Shown piece by piece: positions 45,516 to 56,131 of a stretch of 64,000 nt of DNA. The notes below the pieces were generated by a model. That model had not been told where the DNA came from. It saw only the letters and a program-made list of their open reading frames with translations, and did not search any database. This DNA comes from Burkholderiales bacterium JOSHI_001 (GTDB taxonomy: Bacteria > Pseudomonadota > Gammaproteobacteria > Burkholderiales > Burkholderiaceae_C): positions 2,380,090-2,444,089 of the forward strand of contig CM001438.1 of assembly GCA_000244995.1 (NCBI GenBank), in the 5' to 3' direction. Made by a program: the position numbers and the translations under genes. The stretch's first letter is position 1. Every line of letters begins with the position of its first letter.

Positions 45516-48124
45516 GGGGGTGTGACAGGTGCGTTGGAAGGGGCGGGCGGCGCGGCAAAGGGCGAGGTGCTTGGCCCCGGAAAGCCGGGCCGGATGTCGT
45601 TGCGGCCGTGGGTTTCAACCGGCAGGGTGAAGGCAAAACGGCACCCCACGACAAGCTCGCCATTGTAGAGGTTCTGGGCCTTGATCCGGCCGTGGTGCGA
45701 CTCCACGATGGACCGGCACAGCGACAGCCCGATGCCCATGCCTTCGGCCTTGGTGGAGAAGAAGGCTTCGTACAAGCGCGCCAGCACTTCTTCCGGCAGG
45801 CCGGGGCCCATGTCGGTGACGCTGAACTCCACCACGCCGCCCTCTTCGGGCGTGTGGCGCGGTACCACGCGCAGTTCGATGTGGCGGCGGGCCTGGGGCA
45901 TCTGCGCGCTGTCGATGGCCTCGGCCGCGTTCTTCACCAGGTTCAGCACCACCTGCTCGATCAGGATGGGGTCCACCATCAGGTCGGGCAGGTGCTGGGC
46001 GACGTAGCTGTGGATCTGCACATTGCGGCGCTTCAGCTCGATGGTGGCCAGTTCCAGCGCGTCGTCCACCAGCAGCCGGGCCTGGGCGGGCTGGCGCTGC
46101 GGGCCGCTCTTGCGCACGAAGTTGCGGATGCGGTGGATGATCTGCCCGGCGCGCTCGGCCTGGCGCGCGGTCTTCACCAGCGCGGCCACCAGGTCCTCGT
46201 CGCCGATGCTGCCGGCCTTCACCCGCGAGACCATGCCGTTGCAGTAGTTGGTGATGGCGGTCAGCGGCTGGTTCAGCTCGTGCGCCACCGAACTGGCCAT
46301 CTCGCCCATGGTGATCAGGCGGCTGGACACCTGGGCCCGTTCGGCCTGTTGCGCAGCCTGCTCTTCCACCCGGCGCCGGGTGGTCACGTCGGTGGCAATC
46401 AGCATCTGTGCCAGGCGGCCGTCGGTCCATTGCAGGTAGCGCGAGCGCACATCGAACCACTTGTCCAGTGTCTCCACGTAGACCTCGCGCGTGTCCGGCC
46501 CGCTTTCGGTGAGCGAGTGGGTGGACAGGCCCGCCATGTCGTCCACCGCGTCGGCCTCGCCGTGCTCGGCCGGCAGCGTGGGCGCGGCGCCGCTGGCCAA
46601 CAGGCCGTGGCCGCGCGGGTCGGCACCGAACCACAGGCGGTAGCTGCGGTTGACGAACAGCAACTCGCCCTGCTGCACGCTCAGCACCGACACCGCCGCG
46701 TCCAGGCCTTCCAGCACGGTGGTGAAGCGTTCGTGGCTGGCCGAGAGCTGGTCGCGGATGCGCTTGGCCTCGGTGATGTTGGTCATGCTGGTCATCCAGC
46801 CGGTCTGGTGGCCGTGGCCGTCCACCAGCGGCGACACATACATGCGGGCGTCGAACAGGCTGGCGTCCTTGCGCATCACCTTCACCTCGATGCCGCCGGC
46901 CGGGCTGCGGCCCTGCAGTTCCTGCTGCAGCAGGCGGGTGTTCTCGGCGATGCGGTCGCTGGGCCAGTAGGGGAAGGGCGGCAGGCGGCCCACCACGTCG
47001 GCCTCGGCAAAGCCGGTCATGGCCAGGAAGGCCGGGTTGACGTAGGTGATGCGGCCTTCCAGGTCCATCGCGCGCATCGCGGTGAGCATGGAGTTTTCCA
47101 TCGCCCGGCGGAAGTTGGTTTCCTGCACCAGCGCGTTCTGGATCTGCGAGCGCCGCCGCATGTGGCGCCAGGTGCCCAGCAGCATCCACACTGTCAGTCC
47201 GGACAGCGCCACCACCATCCAGAACAGGGTGTTGCTGATCAGCCCAGCGGACGTGCGGTAGCCGTTGCCGCGCAGCACCAGGCCGTTGGCGGCCGGGGCC
47301 AGCGGCACGTCGTGGCGGATGGACGCGCGCTGCGCACGGCCACCCGGCATGGGTGTCACGCTGCTGGCCAGCACCGATTCGCGTTCGTCCAGCAATTCCA
47401 CCGCATGGCGCCGGGTCACCTCCGACGGCACGAAGTGGCGCATCAGCGCTTCCACCGAGTAGTCCACCACCAGGGTGCCGGCGAAGTTGCCGCGCTCCAG
47501 CACCGGCACATGGATTTGGAACACCTGCAGGCCCGCGCCGTCCTTGAACGCACGTGAATACACCGGCTGGCGCATGTCGCGCGACGCGATGAAGGCCCAG
47601 TCGCTTTCGGTGCGCACGGCCTCGGTGCCCGCCCCAGCGCCCGTCCCGGTCGGCGCGCTGGCGGGGCGGGCGGGCGCGGCGGCTTCGGGGCGGAACACCG
47701 GCGGCGCGTACTCGGACCGCGCCATCCGCTGGGCGTTCAGCCAGGCCACGTGGGTGATTTCCGGGCGCTCGGCGGTGAATTCCAGCGCCTGGCGCTGGAA
47801 CTCGTTGGCGTCGGTCTCGCGGGTGCCCACCTCGCGCGCCAGGCGCATCAACTGCTCCTGGTTTTCGATCAGGCGCAGGCGGATCTGCTGCTGGGCGATT
47901 TCGGTGTCGCGTTTGACCGCTTCGGTTTCGCGTTCCAGTTCCTCATTGCGCAGGTACCAGAAGGCGGAAATGATCGCCGCCAGGAACAGCAGCACCGACA
48001 CCAGCGGTCCCAGCGTGGCAAAGCGGTCCTGCCTTGCCGGTGACTGGCGGCGCCACCAGCGGGTGAGCAGGCGCTGGCTGAAGCTGTTGGTCAGCGTGGG
48101 CTGCGGGGTGTAGTTGGAGCGCAT
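45512..48124 (-). CDS. membrane PAS sensor histidine kinase
   Basis: This 870-residue kinase has TM1 at about residues 40-57, a periplasmic domain of about 240 residues and TM2 at about 298-318. PAS domains lie at about 335-450 and 465-580, followed by HisKA with H615 (SSVAHELNQPLTAI) and an HATPase domain (NLVKNAAEAI, DMGPGLPEE, GMGIGLSLCRSIV). The H-box and architecture resemble the FixL/DctB/TtrS class. An Ala/Pro/Gly-rich insert interrupts the periplasmic part at residues 146-170. The signal is unknown. It is coupled to the FixJ-type regulator. Confidence 0.93.
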   Translation of the reverse strand: MRSNYTPQPTLTNSFSQRLLTRWWRRQSPARQDRFATLGPLVSVLLFLAAIISAFWYLRNEELERETEAVKRDTEIAQQQIRLRLIENQEQLMRLAREVGTRETDANEFQRQALEFTAERPEITHVAWLNAQRMARSEYAPPVFRPEAAAPARPASAPTGTGAGAGTEAVRTESDWAFIASRDMRQPVYSRAFKDGAGLQVFQIHVPVLERGNFAGTLVVDYSVEALMRHFVPSEVTRRHAVELLDERESVLASSVTPMPGGRAQRASIRHDVPLAPAANGLVLRGNGYRTSAGLISNTLFWMVVALSGLTVWMLLGTWRHMRRRSQIQNALVQETNFRRAMENSMLTAMRAMDLEGRITYVNPAFLAMTGFAEADVVGRLPPFPYWPSDRIAENTRLLQQELQGRSPAGGIEVKVMRKDASLFDARMYVSPLVDGHGHQTGWMTSMTNITEAKRIRDQLSASHERFTTVLEGLDAAVSVLSVQQGELLFVNRSYRLWFGADPRGHGLLASGAAPTLPAEHGEADAVDDMAGLSTHSLTESGPDTREVYVETLDKWFDVRSRYLQWTDGRLAQMLIATDVTTRRRVEEQAAQQAERAQVSSRLITMGEMASSVAHELNQPLTAITNYCNGMVSRVKAGSIGDEDLVAALVKTARQAERAGQIIHRIRNFVRKSGPQRQPAQARLLVDDALELATIELKRRNVQIHSYVAQHLPDLMVDPILIEQVVLNLVKNAAEAIDSAQMPQARRHIELRVVPRHTPEEGGVVEFSVTDMGPGLPEEVLARLYEAFFSTKAEGMGIGLSLCRSIVESHHGRIKAQNLYNGELVVGCRFAFTLPVETHGRNDIRPGFPGPSTSPFAAPPAPSNAPVTPP

Positions 48125-48276
48125 TGCAGTCCATTATCCGAGGCCGCTCTTGGCAAACCGGGCTGACGCTTGGCTTTCTTATTTCATATTATGGTACGTA
48201 GTAGCACTATTTGAAAATTTCCAGCCTTGTGCGACACTGCGCGCCGTTGCACCCACAAGGAACCAGGAGACAAACG
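48125..48276. promoter_or_regulatory. divergent control region, sensor kinase / pdh operon
   Basis: This is the AT-richest stretch of the neighbourhood (about 48,175-48,220, including TTATTTCATATTATGG and TATTTGAAAATTT). It must hold the aceE promoter and the kinase promoter. I cannot fix -35/-10 pairs with good spacing. Confidence 0.45.
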
Positions 48277-50982
48277 ATGTCCGCAGTGCCCAACAACGGG
48301 GCGTTCGACGCCGACGCCCAGGAGACCCGTGAATGGCTGGACGCGCTGGAAGCCGTCATCCAGCAAGAGGGGCCGGAACGAGCCCACCAGCTGCTTGAAA
48401 ACCTGCTAGAAGACGCGCGCCAGCATGGCGTGGACATGCCCTTCTCGGCCAACACCGGTTACGTGAACACCATCGAACCGGCCGAGGAAGAGCGCAGTCC
48501 CGGCAACCTGGAGCTGGAAGGGCGCCTGCGCGCCTACATGCGCTGGAACGCCATGGCCATGGTGGTGAAGGCCAACCGCCTGGACCCCGCCGACGGCGGC
48601 GACCTGGGCGGCCACATCAGCAGCTTCCAGAGCCTGGCGCACCTGTTCGCGGCCGGCTTCAACCACTTCTGGCACGCCGACAACACCGACACCGGTGGCA
48701 CCCACGGCGGCGACCTGCTCTACATCCAGGGCCACAGCGCGCCCGGCATCTATGCCCGCGCGTACATGGAAGGTCGCATCACCGAAGAGCAGCTGCTGAA
48801 CTTCCGCCAGGAAGTGGACGGCAAGGGCCTGTCCAGCTACCCGCACCCCAAGCTGATGCCCGGGTTCTGGCAGTTCCCCACGGTGAGCATGGGCCTGGGT
48901 CCCATCATGGCCATCTACCAGGCGCGCTACCTGAAGTACCTGCATGCCCGCGGCATCGCCGACACCAGCAAGCGCAAGGTCTGGGTGTTCTGCGGCGACG
49001 GCGAGATGGACGAACCGGAAAGCCTGGGCGCCATCGGCCTGGCGGCGCGCGAGAAACTGGACAACCTGGTCTTCGTCATCAACTGCAACCTGCAGCGCCT
49101 GGACGGCCCGGTGCGCGGCAACGGCAAGATCGTGCAGGAACTCGAAGGCGAATTCCGCGGCGCCGGCTGGAACGTCATCAAGCTGCTGTGGGGCAGCAAC
49201 TGGGACCCGCTGCTGGCGCGCGACAAGGAAGGTGCGCTGCGCAAGGTGATGATGGAAACCCTGGACGGCGACTTCCAGGCCATGAAGGCCAACGACGGCG
49301 CCTTCGTGCGCAAGAATTTCTTCGGCCGCGACCCGCGCACGCTGGAACTGGTGGCCAAGATGAGCGACGCCGACGTGTGGAACCTGCGCCGCGGCGGCCA
49401 TGACGCCGCCAAGGTCTACGCCGCCTTCCACAAGGCCAACACCTGCGCCGGCCAGCCCACCGTGCTGCTGGTGAAGACGGTCAAGGGCTACGGCATGGGC
49501 AAGGCCGGTGAGGGCAAGAACACCGCGCACCAGACCAAGAAGCTGTCGGACGAAGACATCCGCTACATGCGCGACCGCTTCAACATCCCCATCTCGGACG
49601 GCGACCTGCCCAAGATCCCGTTCTACAAGCCGGCCGACGACACGCCGGAAATGAAGTACCTGCACGAGCGCCGCCAGGCCCTGGGCGGCTACCTGCCCAA
49701 GCGGCGCCAGAAGAGCGACGAGCAGTTCACGGTGCCGGCCATCGACACCTTCAAGAGCGTGCTGGAGCCCACCGCCCCCGGGCGCGAGATCTCCACCACC
49801 CAGGCCTATGTGCGCTTCCTGACGCAGCTGCTGCGCGACCAGGCCCTGGGCCCGCGCGTGGTGCCCATCCTGGTGGACGAGGCCCGCACCTTCGGCATGG
49901 AAGGGCTGTTCCGCCAGATCGGCATCTACAACCCCGAAGGGCAGAAGTACACGCCGGTCGACAAGGACCAGGTGATGTACTACCGCGAGGCCGAGAACGG
50001 CCAGATTCTGCAGGAAGGCATCAACGAAGCCGGCGGCATCTGCAGCTGGATCGCCGCGGCCACGTCGTACAGCACCAACAACCGCATCATGGTGCCGTTC
50101 TACATCTACTACAGCATGTTCGGCCTGCAGCGCGTGGGCGACCTGGCCTGGGCGGCGGGCGACATGCAGGCGCGCGGCTTCCTTCTGGGCGGCACCAGCG
50201 GGCGCACCACGCTGAACGGCGAAGGCCTGCAGCACGAAGACGGCCACAGCCATGTGCTGGCCAGCACCATCCCGAACTGCGTGAGCTACGACCCCACCTT
50301 CGCGCACGAGGTGGGCGTCATCATCCACCACGGCCTGAAGCGCATGGTGGAAAAGCAGGACAACGTCTTCTACTACATCACCCTGCTGAACGAGAACTAC
50401 CCGATGCCGGGCCTGACCGCCGGCACCGAGGAGCAGATCATCAAGGGCATGTACCTGCTGCAGGAAGGTGCCAAGAAGACCCCGCGCGTGAACCTGCTGG
50501 GCAGCGGCTCCATCCTGCGTGAAAGCATGGCGGCGAAGGAACTGCTGGAAGCCGACTGGGGCGTGGCCGCCAACGTGTGGAGCTGCCCCAGCTTCAACGA
50601 ACTGGCGCGCGACGGCCAGGATGCCGAGCGCTGGAACCTGCTGCACCCGACCGAAACCCCGCGTGTGCCCTTTGTGGCCCAGCAGCTGGAAAAGCACGCC
50701 GGGCCGGTGGTGGCGTCCACCGACTACATCAAGAACTACGCCGAGCAGATCCGAGGCTTCATGCCCAAGGGTCGCAGCTACAAGGTGCTGGGCACCGACG
50801 GCTTCGGCCGCAGCGACTTCCGCACCAAGTTGCGCGAGCACTTCGAGATCAACCGCCACTACATCGTGGTGGCGGCGCTCAAGAGCCTGGCCGACGAAGG
50901 CACGGTGCAGGCCGCCAAGGTGGCCGAGGCCATCAAGAAGTACGGCCTGAACATCGACAAGATCAACCCCCTGTACGCCTGA
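48277..50982 (+). CDS. aceE: pyruvate dehydrogenase E1 component, homodimeric type
   Basis: This 901-residue E1 has the thiamine-diphosphate motif FCGDGEMDEPES near residue 245 through NCNLQRLDGPVRGNGK. The substrate channel region reads SYSTNNRIMVPFYIYYSMFG (part of the family signature), followed by the C-terminal transketolase-like domain. It decarboxylates pyruvate and acetylates the lipoyl groups of E2. ATG at 48277 follows CCAGGAGAC. It is the first gene of the operon aceE-aceF-BPH-lpdA. Confidence 0.97.
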   Translation: MSAVPNNGAFDADAQETREWLDALEAVIQQEGPERAHQLLENLLEDARQHGVDMPFSANTGYVNTIEPAEEERSPGNLELEGRLRAYMRWNAMAMVVKANRLDPADGGDLGGHISSFQSLAHLFAAGFNHFWHADNTDTGGTHGGDLLYIQGHSAPGIYARAYMEGRITEEQLLNFRQEVDGKGLSSYPHPKLMPGFWQFPTVSMGLGPIMAIYQARYLKYLHARGIADTSKRKVWVFCGDGEMDEPESLGAIGLAAREKLDNLVFVINCNLQRLDGPVRGNGKIVQELEGEFRGAGWNVIKLLWGSNWDPLLARDKEGALRKVMMETLDGDFQAMKANDGAFVRKNFFGRDPRTLELVAKMSDADVWNLRRGGHDAAKVYAAFHKANTCAGQPTVLLVKTVKGYGMGKAGEGKNTAHQTKKLSDEDIRYMRDRFNIPISDGDLPKIPFYKPADDTPEMKYLHERRQALGGYLPKRRQKSDEQFTVPAIDTFKSVLEPTAPGREISTTQAYVRFLTQLLRDQALGPRVVPILVDEARTFGMEGLFRQIGIYNPEGQKYTPVDKDQVMYYREAENGQILQEGINEAGGICSWIAAATSYSTNNRIMVPFYIYYSMFGLQRVGDLAWAAGDMQARGFLLGGTSGRTTLNGEGLQHEDGHSHVLASTIPNCVSYDPTFAHEVGVIIHHGLKRMVEKQDNVFYYITLLNENYPMPGLTAGTEEQIIKGMYLLQEGAKKTPRVNLLGSGSILRESMAAKELLEADWGVAANVWSCPSFNELARDGQDAERWNLLHPTETPRVPFVAQQLEKHAGPVVASTDYIKNYAEQIRGFMPKGRSYKVLGTDGFGRSDFRTKLREHFEINRHYIVVAALKSLADEGTVQAAKVAEAIKKYGLNIDKINPLYA

Positions 50983-51006
50983 CGGCCGCGCACGGAGACA
51001 AACATC

Positions 51007-52335
51007 ATGGCATTGGTGGAAGTGAAGGTCCCCGACATCGGGGATTTCAGCGAAGTGGCGGTCATCGAGGTGATGGTCAAGGTGGGCGACACCATCAAGG
51101 TGGAGCAAAGCCTCATCACGGTGGAAAGCGACAAGGCGTCGATGGAGATTCCCTCCTCGCACGCCGGCGTGGTCAAGGAGATCAAGGTCCAGCTGGGCGA
51201 CAAGGTGTCCATGGGCACGCTGGTGGCGCTGGTGGAAGCCAGCGGCGCGGCCGAAGCGGCGGCACCCGCTGCGGCGGCTGCACCGGCCCCGGCGGCAGCC
51301 TCTGCTGCGGCACCCGCCGCGCCGGCACCCACGCCAGTGGCGGCCGCGGCACAGGCCCCGGCGGCAGCGGCGGTACCGGCGCACAACCCGACAGCGCCCA
51401 CCGGGACGCTGCCGCATGCGTCGCCCTCGGTGCGCAAGTTCGCGCGTGAATTGGGTGTGCCCTTGGCGGAAGTCAAAGGCAGCGGCACCAAGGGCCGCAT
51501 CACCCAGGAAGACGTGCAGGGCTTCGTCAAGGGCGTGATGAGCGGCGCCACGTCCACCGCCGCGCAGGCCGCCAAGGCGCCCGCGGGCGGCGGTGGCAGC
51601 CTGCCCGGCCTGCTGCCCTGGCCGCAGGTGGACTTCACCAAGTTCGGCGAGGTGGAGCGCAAGGACCTCTCGCGCATCAAGAAGATCAGCGGTGCCAACC
51701 TGCACCGCAACTGGGTGATGATTCCGCACGTCACCAACCACGACGATGCCGACATCACCGACCTGGAAGACTTCCGCGTTCTGCTGAACAAGGAAAACGA
51801 GAAGTCGGGCGTCAAGGTCACGATGCTGGCCTTCCTGATCAAGGCCTCGGTCGCAGCGCTGAAGAAGTTCCCGGAATTCAACGCCAGCCTGGACGGCGAA
51901 CAGCTGGTGCTGAAGAAGTACTTCCACATCGGCTTTGCGGCCGACACGCCCAACGGTCTGGTGGTGCCCGTCATCCGGGACTGCGACAAGAAGGGCGTGC
52001 TGCAGATCAGCACCGAGATGGGCGAACTGGCCAAGAAGGCGCGCGACGGCAAGCTGGGCCCGGCCGAGATGACCGGTGCCTGCTTCACCATCAGCTCGCT
52101 CGGCGGCATTGGCGGGCGCTACTTCACGCCCATCATCAACGCGCCGGAAGTGGCCATCATGGGCGTGTGCCGCAGCAACACCGAGCCGCGCTGGGATGGC
52201 AAGGCCTTCGTGCCGCGCCTGATGCTGCCGCTGTCGCTGAGTTGGGACCACCGGGTCATCGACGGCGCGTCGGCGGCGCGCTTCAATGCCTACTTCGGCC
52301 AGATCCTGGCGGACTTCCGCCGCGTGCTGCTGTAA
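51007..52335 (+). CDS. aceF: pyruvate dehydrogenase E2, dihydrolipoyllysine acetyltransferase
   Basis: This 442-residue E2 has one lipoyl domain with the lipoylated K43 (ESDKAS) and an Ala/Pro-rich linker at about residues 78-135. An E3-binding domain follows ([20 protein letters not shown]), then the catalytic domain with [10 protein letters not shown] near the C-terminus. It transfers acetyl to CoA. It starts 24 bases after aceE. A single lipoyl domain is usual in betaproteobacteria. Confidence 0.97.
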   Translation: MALVEVKVPDIGDFSEVAVIEVMVKVGDTIKVEQSLITVESDKASMEIPSSHAGVVKEIKVQLGDKVSMGTLVALVEASGAAEAAAPAAAAAPAPAAASAAAPAAPAPTPVAAAAQAPAAAAVPAHNPTAPTGTLPHASPSVRKFARELGVPLAEVKGSGTKGRITQEDVQGFVKGVMSGATSTAAQAAKAPAGGGGSLPGLLPWPQVDFTKFGEVERKDLSRIKKISGANLHRNWVMIPHVTNHDDADITDLEDFRVLLNKENEKSGVKVTMLAFLIKASVAALKKFPEFNASLDGEQLVLKKYFHIGFAADTPNGLVVPVIRDCDKKGVLQISTEMGELAKKARDGKLGPAEMTGACFTISSLGGIGGRYFTPIINAPEVAIMGVCRSNTEPRWDGKAFVPRLMLPLSLSWDHRVIDGASAARFNAYFGQILADFRRVLL

Positions 52336-52344
52336 GCGCTGCCC

Positions 52345-52920
52345 ATGACAACCGTGACCGTGGTCCGCAAGGGCTCGATGGTGGCGATTGCCGCCGACAC
52401 GCTGGTGACCTTCGGCGACACGCGGCTGTCTCACGGCTATGAAGCCAACGAGAAGCTGTTTCGCATCGGCAGCAGCTGGTTCGGCGCGGCCGGCACCACC
52501 GCGCACTTTCCGGTGCTGCGCAAGGCGCTGGGCGCGTTGAAGCCCGACGAGCTGAAGCTGAATTCGCGCGACGAGGTGTTCGACACCTTCCTGAAGCTGC
52601 ACCCCATGCTGAAGGAGCAATTCTTCCTGAACGCCAAGGAAGAGGACGCCGACCCGTACGAGAGCAGCCAGTTCACCGCACTGATCGCCAACGCCAGCGG
52701 CATCTACGGCGTGTACTCCTACCGCGAGGTCTTCGAGTTCGACCGCTTCTGGGCCATCGGCTCGGGCCGCAGCTTCGCCCTCGGGGCGATGTACGCGGCC
52801 TGGGACCGGGCCAAGAGTGCGCGCGAACTGGCCGAGCTGGGCGTGCGCGCGGGCTGCGAATTCGACAAGAACTCCTCGGGGCCGGTGCGCGTGCACACCC
52901 TGAAACTGAAGGAAAGCTGA
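52345..52920 (+). CDS. betaproteobacterial proteasome homologue (BPH), HslV-like Ntn hydrolase
   Basis: This 191-residue protein begins [19 protein letters not shown], so removal of Met would expose an N-terminal threonine as in HslV and proteasome beta-subunits. [15 protein letters not shown] and the [14 protein letters not shown] helix match the proteasome fold. It fits the BPH family known from betaproteobacteria, which forms double heptameric rings. It lies 9 bases after aceF and 7 before lpdA, inside the pdh operon. No HslU/Clp-type ATPase is near. Whether it acts on the complex is unknown. Confidence 0.85.
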   Translation: MTTVTVVRKGSMVAIAADTLVTFGDTRLSHGYEANEKLFRIGSSWFGAAGTTAHFPVLRKALGALKPDELKLNSRDEVFDTFLKLHPMLKEQFFLNAKEEDADPYESSQFTALIANASGIYGVYSYREVFEFDRFWAIGSGRSFALGAMYAAWDRAKSARELAELGVRAGCEFDKNSSGPVRVHTLKLKES

Positions 52921-52927
52921 GACCACG

Positions 52928-54730
52928 ATGGCAACCATCGACATCCAGGTGCCGGACATCGGCGATTTCAAGGACGTGGCCGTCATCGAGCTGCTGGTCA
53001 AACCCGGCGACTCGGTGAAGGCGGAGCAAAGCCTCATCACGGTGGAAAGCGACAAGGCGTCGATGGAAATCCCGTCGTCGCATGCCGGCGTGGTGAAGGC
53101 GCTGAAGATCAAGCTCGGCGACAAGGTCAGCCAGGGTTCGGTGCTGCTGTCGCTGGAGGTGGACGGTGCGGCCGCAGCCGCCGCGCCCGCCGCAGCGCCT
53201 GCCTCGGCGCCCGCGGCGGCAGCGCCTGCACCCGCGGTGGCCGCACCGCCAGCGGCCAGCTACGCCGGCGGCGCCGACGTGGAATGCGACCTGCTGGTGC
53301 TGGGCGGTGGGCCCGGCGGCTATTCGGCCGCCTTCCGTGCCGCCGACCTGGGCCTGAAGGTTGTGATCGTCGAGCGCTATGCCGCACTCGGCGGCGTGTG
53401 CCTGAACGTGGGCTGCATCCCGAGCAAGGCCTTGCTGCACGTGGCCGCGGTGATGGACGAGGTGAAGCACTTTGCCGACCTGGGCGTGGACTTCGGCGCG
53501 CCCAAGGTGGAACTGCCCAAGCTGCTGGCGCACAAGAACAAGGTGGTCACCAAGCTCACCGGCGGCCTGGGCGCCATGGCCAAGATGCGCAAGGTGACCA
53601 TCGTGCGTGGCTACGGCAGCTTCATGGACCCCCACCATGTGCAGGTGGAAGAAACCACCGGCAGCGCGCAGGACAAGACTGGCAAGAAGCAGACCGTGCG
53701 CTTCAAGCAATGCATCATTGCCGCCGGCTCTCAGGCGGTGCGTCTGCCCTTCCTCCCGGACGATGAGCGCATCGTCGATTCCACCGGCGCGTTGCAACTG
53801 CGCCAGGCGCCGAAGAAAATGCTGGTCATCGGCGGCGGCATCATCGGCCTGGAGATGGGCACGGTGTATTCCACGCTGGGCGCACGCCTGGACGTGGTGG
53901 AAATGCTGGACGGCCTGATGCAGGGCGCCGACCGTGACCTGGTGAAGGTGTGGCAGAAGCTGAACGCGCCGCGCTTTGACAACATCATGCTGAAGACCAA
54001 GACCGTGGGCGCCGAAGCCACGAAGGACGGCATCCGCGTGAAGTTCGAAGGCGCCGACGGCAAGGCCAGCGAGGGTGTGTACGACCTGGTGCTGCAGGCT
54101 GTGGGCCGCAGCCCCAACGGCAACAAGGTGGGCGCGGACAAGGCCGGCGTGGCGGTCAGCGAGCGCGGCTTCATCCCGGTGGACGCACAGATGCGCACCA
54201 ACGTGCCCCACATCTTCGCCATTGGCGACCTGGTGGGCCAGCCCATGCTGGCGCACAAGGCGGTGCACGAAGGCCATGTGGCCGCCGAAGTGGCCGCCGG
54301 CGTGCTGCTGGGCGATGACAAGCTGGCCAAGGCCCAGTTCGACGCGCGCGTGATTCCCGGTGTGGCCTACACCGACCCCGAGGTGGCCTGGGTGGGCCTG
54401 ACCGAGGACGACGCCAAGGCCAAGGGCATCGCGGTGAAGAAGGGCCTGTTCCCATGGACGGCTTCGGGCCGGGCGATTGCCAATGGTCGCGACGAAGGCT
54501 TCACCAAGCTGCTGTTCGATGCGCAAACCCACCGCATCGTGGGCGGTGGCATCGTCGGCACGCACGCCGGCGACATGATCGGCGAAGTGGCCCTGGCCAT
54601 CGAGATGGGCGCCGACGAAATCGACATCGGCAAGACCATCCACCCGCATCCCACGCTGGGCGAAAGCATCGGCATGGCGGCGGAAGTCGCACATGGCACC
54701 TGCACGGACTTGCCGCCCTCGAAGCGCTGA
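52928..54730 (+). CDS. lpdA: dihydrolipoyl dehydrogenase (E3) with N-terminal lipoyl domain
   Basis: This 600-residue E3 has an extra lipoyl domain at the N-terminus (K43 in ESDKAS), an Ala/Pro linker at about residues 78-108 and then the flavoprotein: [14 protein letters not shown] (FAD), [16 protein letters not shown] (redox disulfide), [12 protein letters not shown] (NAD) and the C-terminal HPHPTLGES active-site histidine. It reoxidises dihydrolipoamide with NAD+. The lipoyl fusion is common in betaproteobacterial pdh operons. It is last in the operon. Confidence 0.97.
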   Translation: MATIDIQVPDIGDFKDVAVIELLVKPGDSVKAEQSLITVESDKASMEIPSSHAGVVKALKIKLGDKVSQGSVLLSLEVDGAAAAAAPAAAPASAPAAAAPAPAVAAPPAASYAGGADVECDLLVLGGGPGGYSAAFRAADLGLKVVIVERYAALGGVCLNVGCIPSKALLHVAAVMDEVKHFADLGVDFGAPKVELPKLLAHKNKVVTKLTGGLGAMAKMRKVTIVRGYGSFMDPHHVQVEETTGSAQDKTGKKQTVRFKQCIIAAGSQAVRLPFLPDDERIVDSTGALQLRQAPKKMLVIGGGIIGLEMGTVYSTLGARLDVVEMLDGLMQGADRDLVKVWQKLNAPRFDNIMLKTKTVGAEATKDGIRVKFEGADGKASEGVYDLVLQAVGRSPNGNKVGADKAGVAVSERGFIPVDAQMRTNVPHIFAIGDLVGQPMLAHKAVHEGHVAAEVAAGVLLGDDKLAKAQFDARVIPGVAYTDPEVAWVGLTEDDAKAKGIAVKKGLFPWTASGRAIANGRDEGFTKLLFDAQTHRIVGGGIVGTHAGDMIGEVALAIEMGADEIDIGKTIHPHPTLGESIGMAAEVAHGTCTDLPPSKR

Positions 54731-54745
54731 GCCGACGCTGAAACG

Positions 54746-54774
54746 AAAAACGCCGCGCACGTGCGCGGCGTTTT
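54746..54774. terminator. bidirectional terminator after lpdA
   Basis: AAAAA, a perfect CGCCGCGCAC/GTGCGCGGCG stem and TTTT make an intrinsic terminator usable in both directions. It stands between lpdA (plus) and the convergent L,D-transpeptidase gene (minus). Confidence 0.88.
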
Positions 54775-54790
54775 CATTCTGGGGTCGGGC

Positions 54791-56131
54791 TCAGGCCGAC
54801 GGGTCTTGGGACATGATCTTCCAGTGCCCCGCCTCGCGCGCCCAGTACTGGCGCGTCACGCGGCGCGCGCGCTGGCCCTGCGGGCCGCGTTCGCGGAAGC
54901 TCACCACCATCACCTGGCGGTTGTTGTCCCAGCCCAGCACGCTGAGCTCGTCGAAAGCCGCGACCTTGCGCACGCGGTTGTTGCGTGCACCCTGCGGCGG
55001 TGCCGCCGGCGTGGCTTCTGCGGCGGCTGCGGGGCCGTAGTAGGCGGCCAGTGTGGCGACATCGTCGGCCACGCGGGCCTGCTGCCACTGCTGCAGCGCG
55101 GCCAGGAAGTCCTGGCTGCCCTCCTGGGCGCGGTTGGCGGCCACCCAGTCCAGCTTCTGTGCGATCACCACCGGCGTGCCGCGTGGCACGATGGTGGTGG
55201 CCAGGCGCTTCAGGTCTTCGTTGGCCAGGACCACGCAGCCGTCGGTGTCGCGCGGCGGGCGCGAATAGGTCTTGGACGGCACGCCATGCAGCAGGATGCC
55301 GCTGCCGGTGCGTCCACTGACGCGGTCGTAGGCGCTGGGGTAGTTCAGCGGCAGCGCGCCGGAGCCGAAACGGTCTTCCAGCGTGGTGGGGTCGATCACG
55401 TCAGAGATGAAGTAGGTGCCCAGCGGGGTTTTCTGGTCGCCTTCCACCAGCTTGGCAGCGCCTTGTTTGCCGATGGACACGTAGTGGTCGGCCACCAGGC
55501 GGATGCCTTGGGCGCCGTTCTCGAACAGGTACAGGCGTGCACGCGACACATCCACCGCGATGGCGTGCTTCACGTCCGGCGGCAGCACCACGAACTGGGT
55601 GGGCACGGCATTCGCGGGGGGGCGTTCGCGCAACGCGGCCAGGCGCATGGCGGCTTCTTCGCGCAGGCCGTCCACCTCGGCGCCGGCTTCCGCGCCGGCA
55701 CGGTTGAGCTCACCGCCAAAAGCGGCCAGGTCGCCACGGCGCGTGGACAGCAGGTCGGCATAGACCAACTGCGCCAGGCGGAACTTGGGCATCTCGGTGG
55801 CCAGGGTCTGGGCCAGGTCCAGGGCCTGCGCCATGCGGTTGTCGGATATCGCGCGGTAGACCTGGATCAGCCGGCCTTCGGGCGTGGCGGGCTGCACCGC
55901 CGGCAGGTTGCTCACACGCGCGCCCGGCGCGGGCGCGCTGGACACCATGGGCAGGGCCGGTGGCAGCGGGGCGCTGACCGCACTGGTGCTGTCCTTGGGG
56001 TTGCTGCCATGGCCGAGCATGTGGGTGGCGGCCATCAGGCCCACACCGGTGGTGACCATAAGGCCCAGGGCCAGTGCGCCTTTGCCGACGCGGGCGCCGA
56101 ATTCGGGCGGACGCTTGAGCTGAAGGCTCAC
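54791..56131 (-). CDS. L,D-transpeptidase (YkuD) with C-terminal NTF2-like domain
   Basis: This 446-residue envelope protein has an N-terminal membrane segment (about residues 18-38) and a helical middle. The YkuD domain at about 215-340 contains ILLHGVPSKTYSRPP and TDGCVVLANEDL, with catalytic Cys in a DGC instead of the usual HGC context. A C-terminal NTF2-like domain (about 340-446, ending HWKIMSQDPSA) follows. It probably links peptides of peptidoglycan or attaches proteins to it. Start is the GTG at 56131 with GGGGGTGG upstream. It is third in a row with the TPR and TolC genes. Confidence 0.85.
   Translation of the reverse strand: MSLQLKRPPEFGARVGKGALALGLMVTTGVGLMAATHMLGHGSNPKDSTSAVSAPLPPALPMVSSAPAPGARVSNLPAVQPATPEGRLIQVYRAISDNRMAQALDLAQTLATEMPKFRLAQLVYADLLSTRRGDLAAFGGELNRAGAEAGAEVDGLREEAAMRLAALRERPPANAVPTQFVVLPPDVKHAIAVDVSRARLYLFENGAQGIRLVADHYVSIGKQGAAKLVEGDQKTPLGTYFISDVIDPTTLEDRFGSGALPLNYPSAYDRVSGRTGSGILLHGVPSKTYSRPPRDTDGCVVLANEDLKRLATTIVPRGTPVVIAQKLDWVAANRAQEGSQDFLAALQQWQQARVADDVATLAAYYGPAAAAEATPAAPPQGARNNRVRKVAAFDELSVLGWDNNRQVMVVSFRERGPQGQRARRVTRQYWAREAGHWKIMSQDPSA

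Noticed and set aside
48406-53124. Very long minus-strand open frame (over 1,500 codons) across the pdh operon
   Set aside because: It is antisense to aceE, aceF, the BPH gene and lpdA, all of which are unmistakable. The product is His/Val/Ala/Gly-rich with no domain, a typical effect of strong GC bias in the third codon position.
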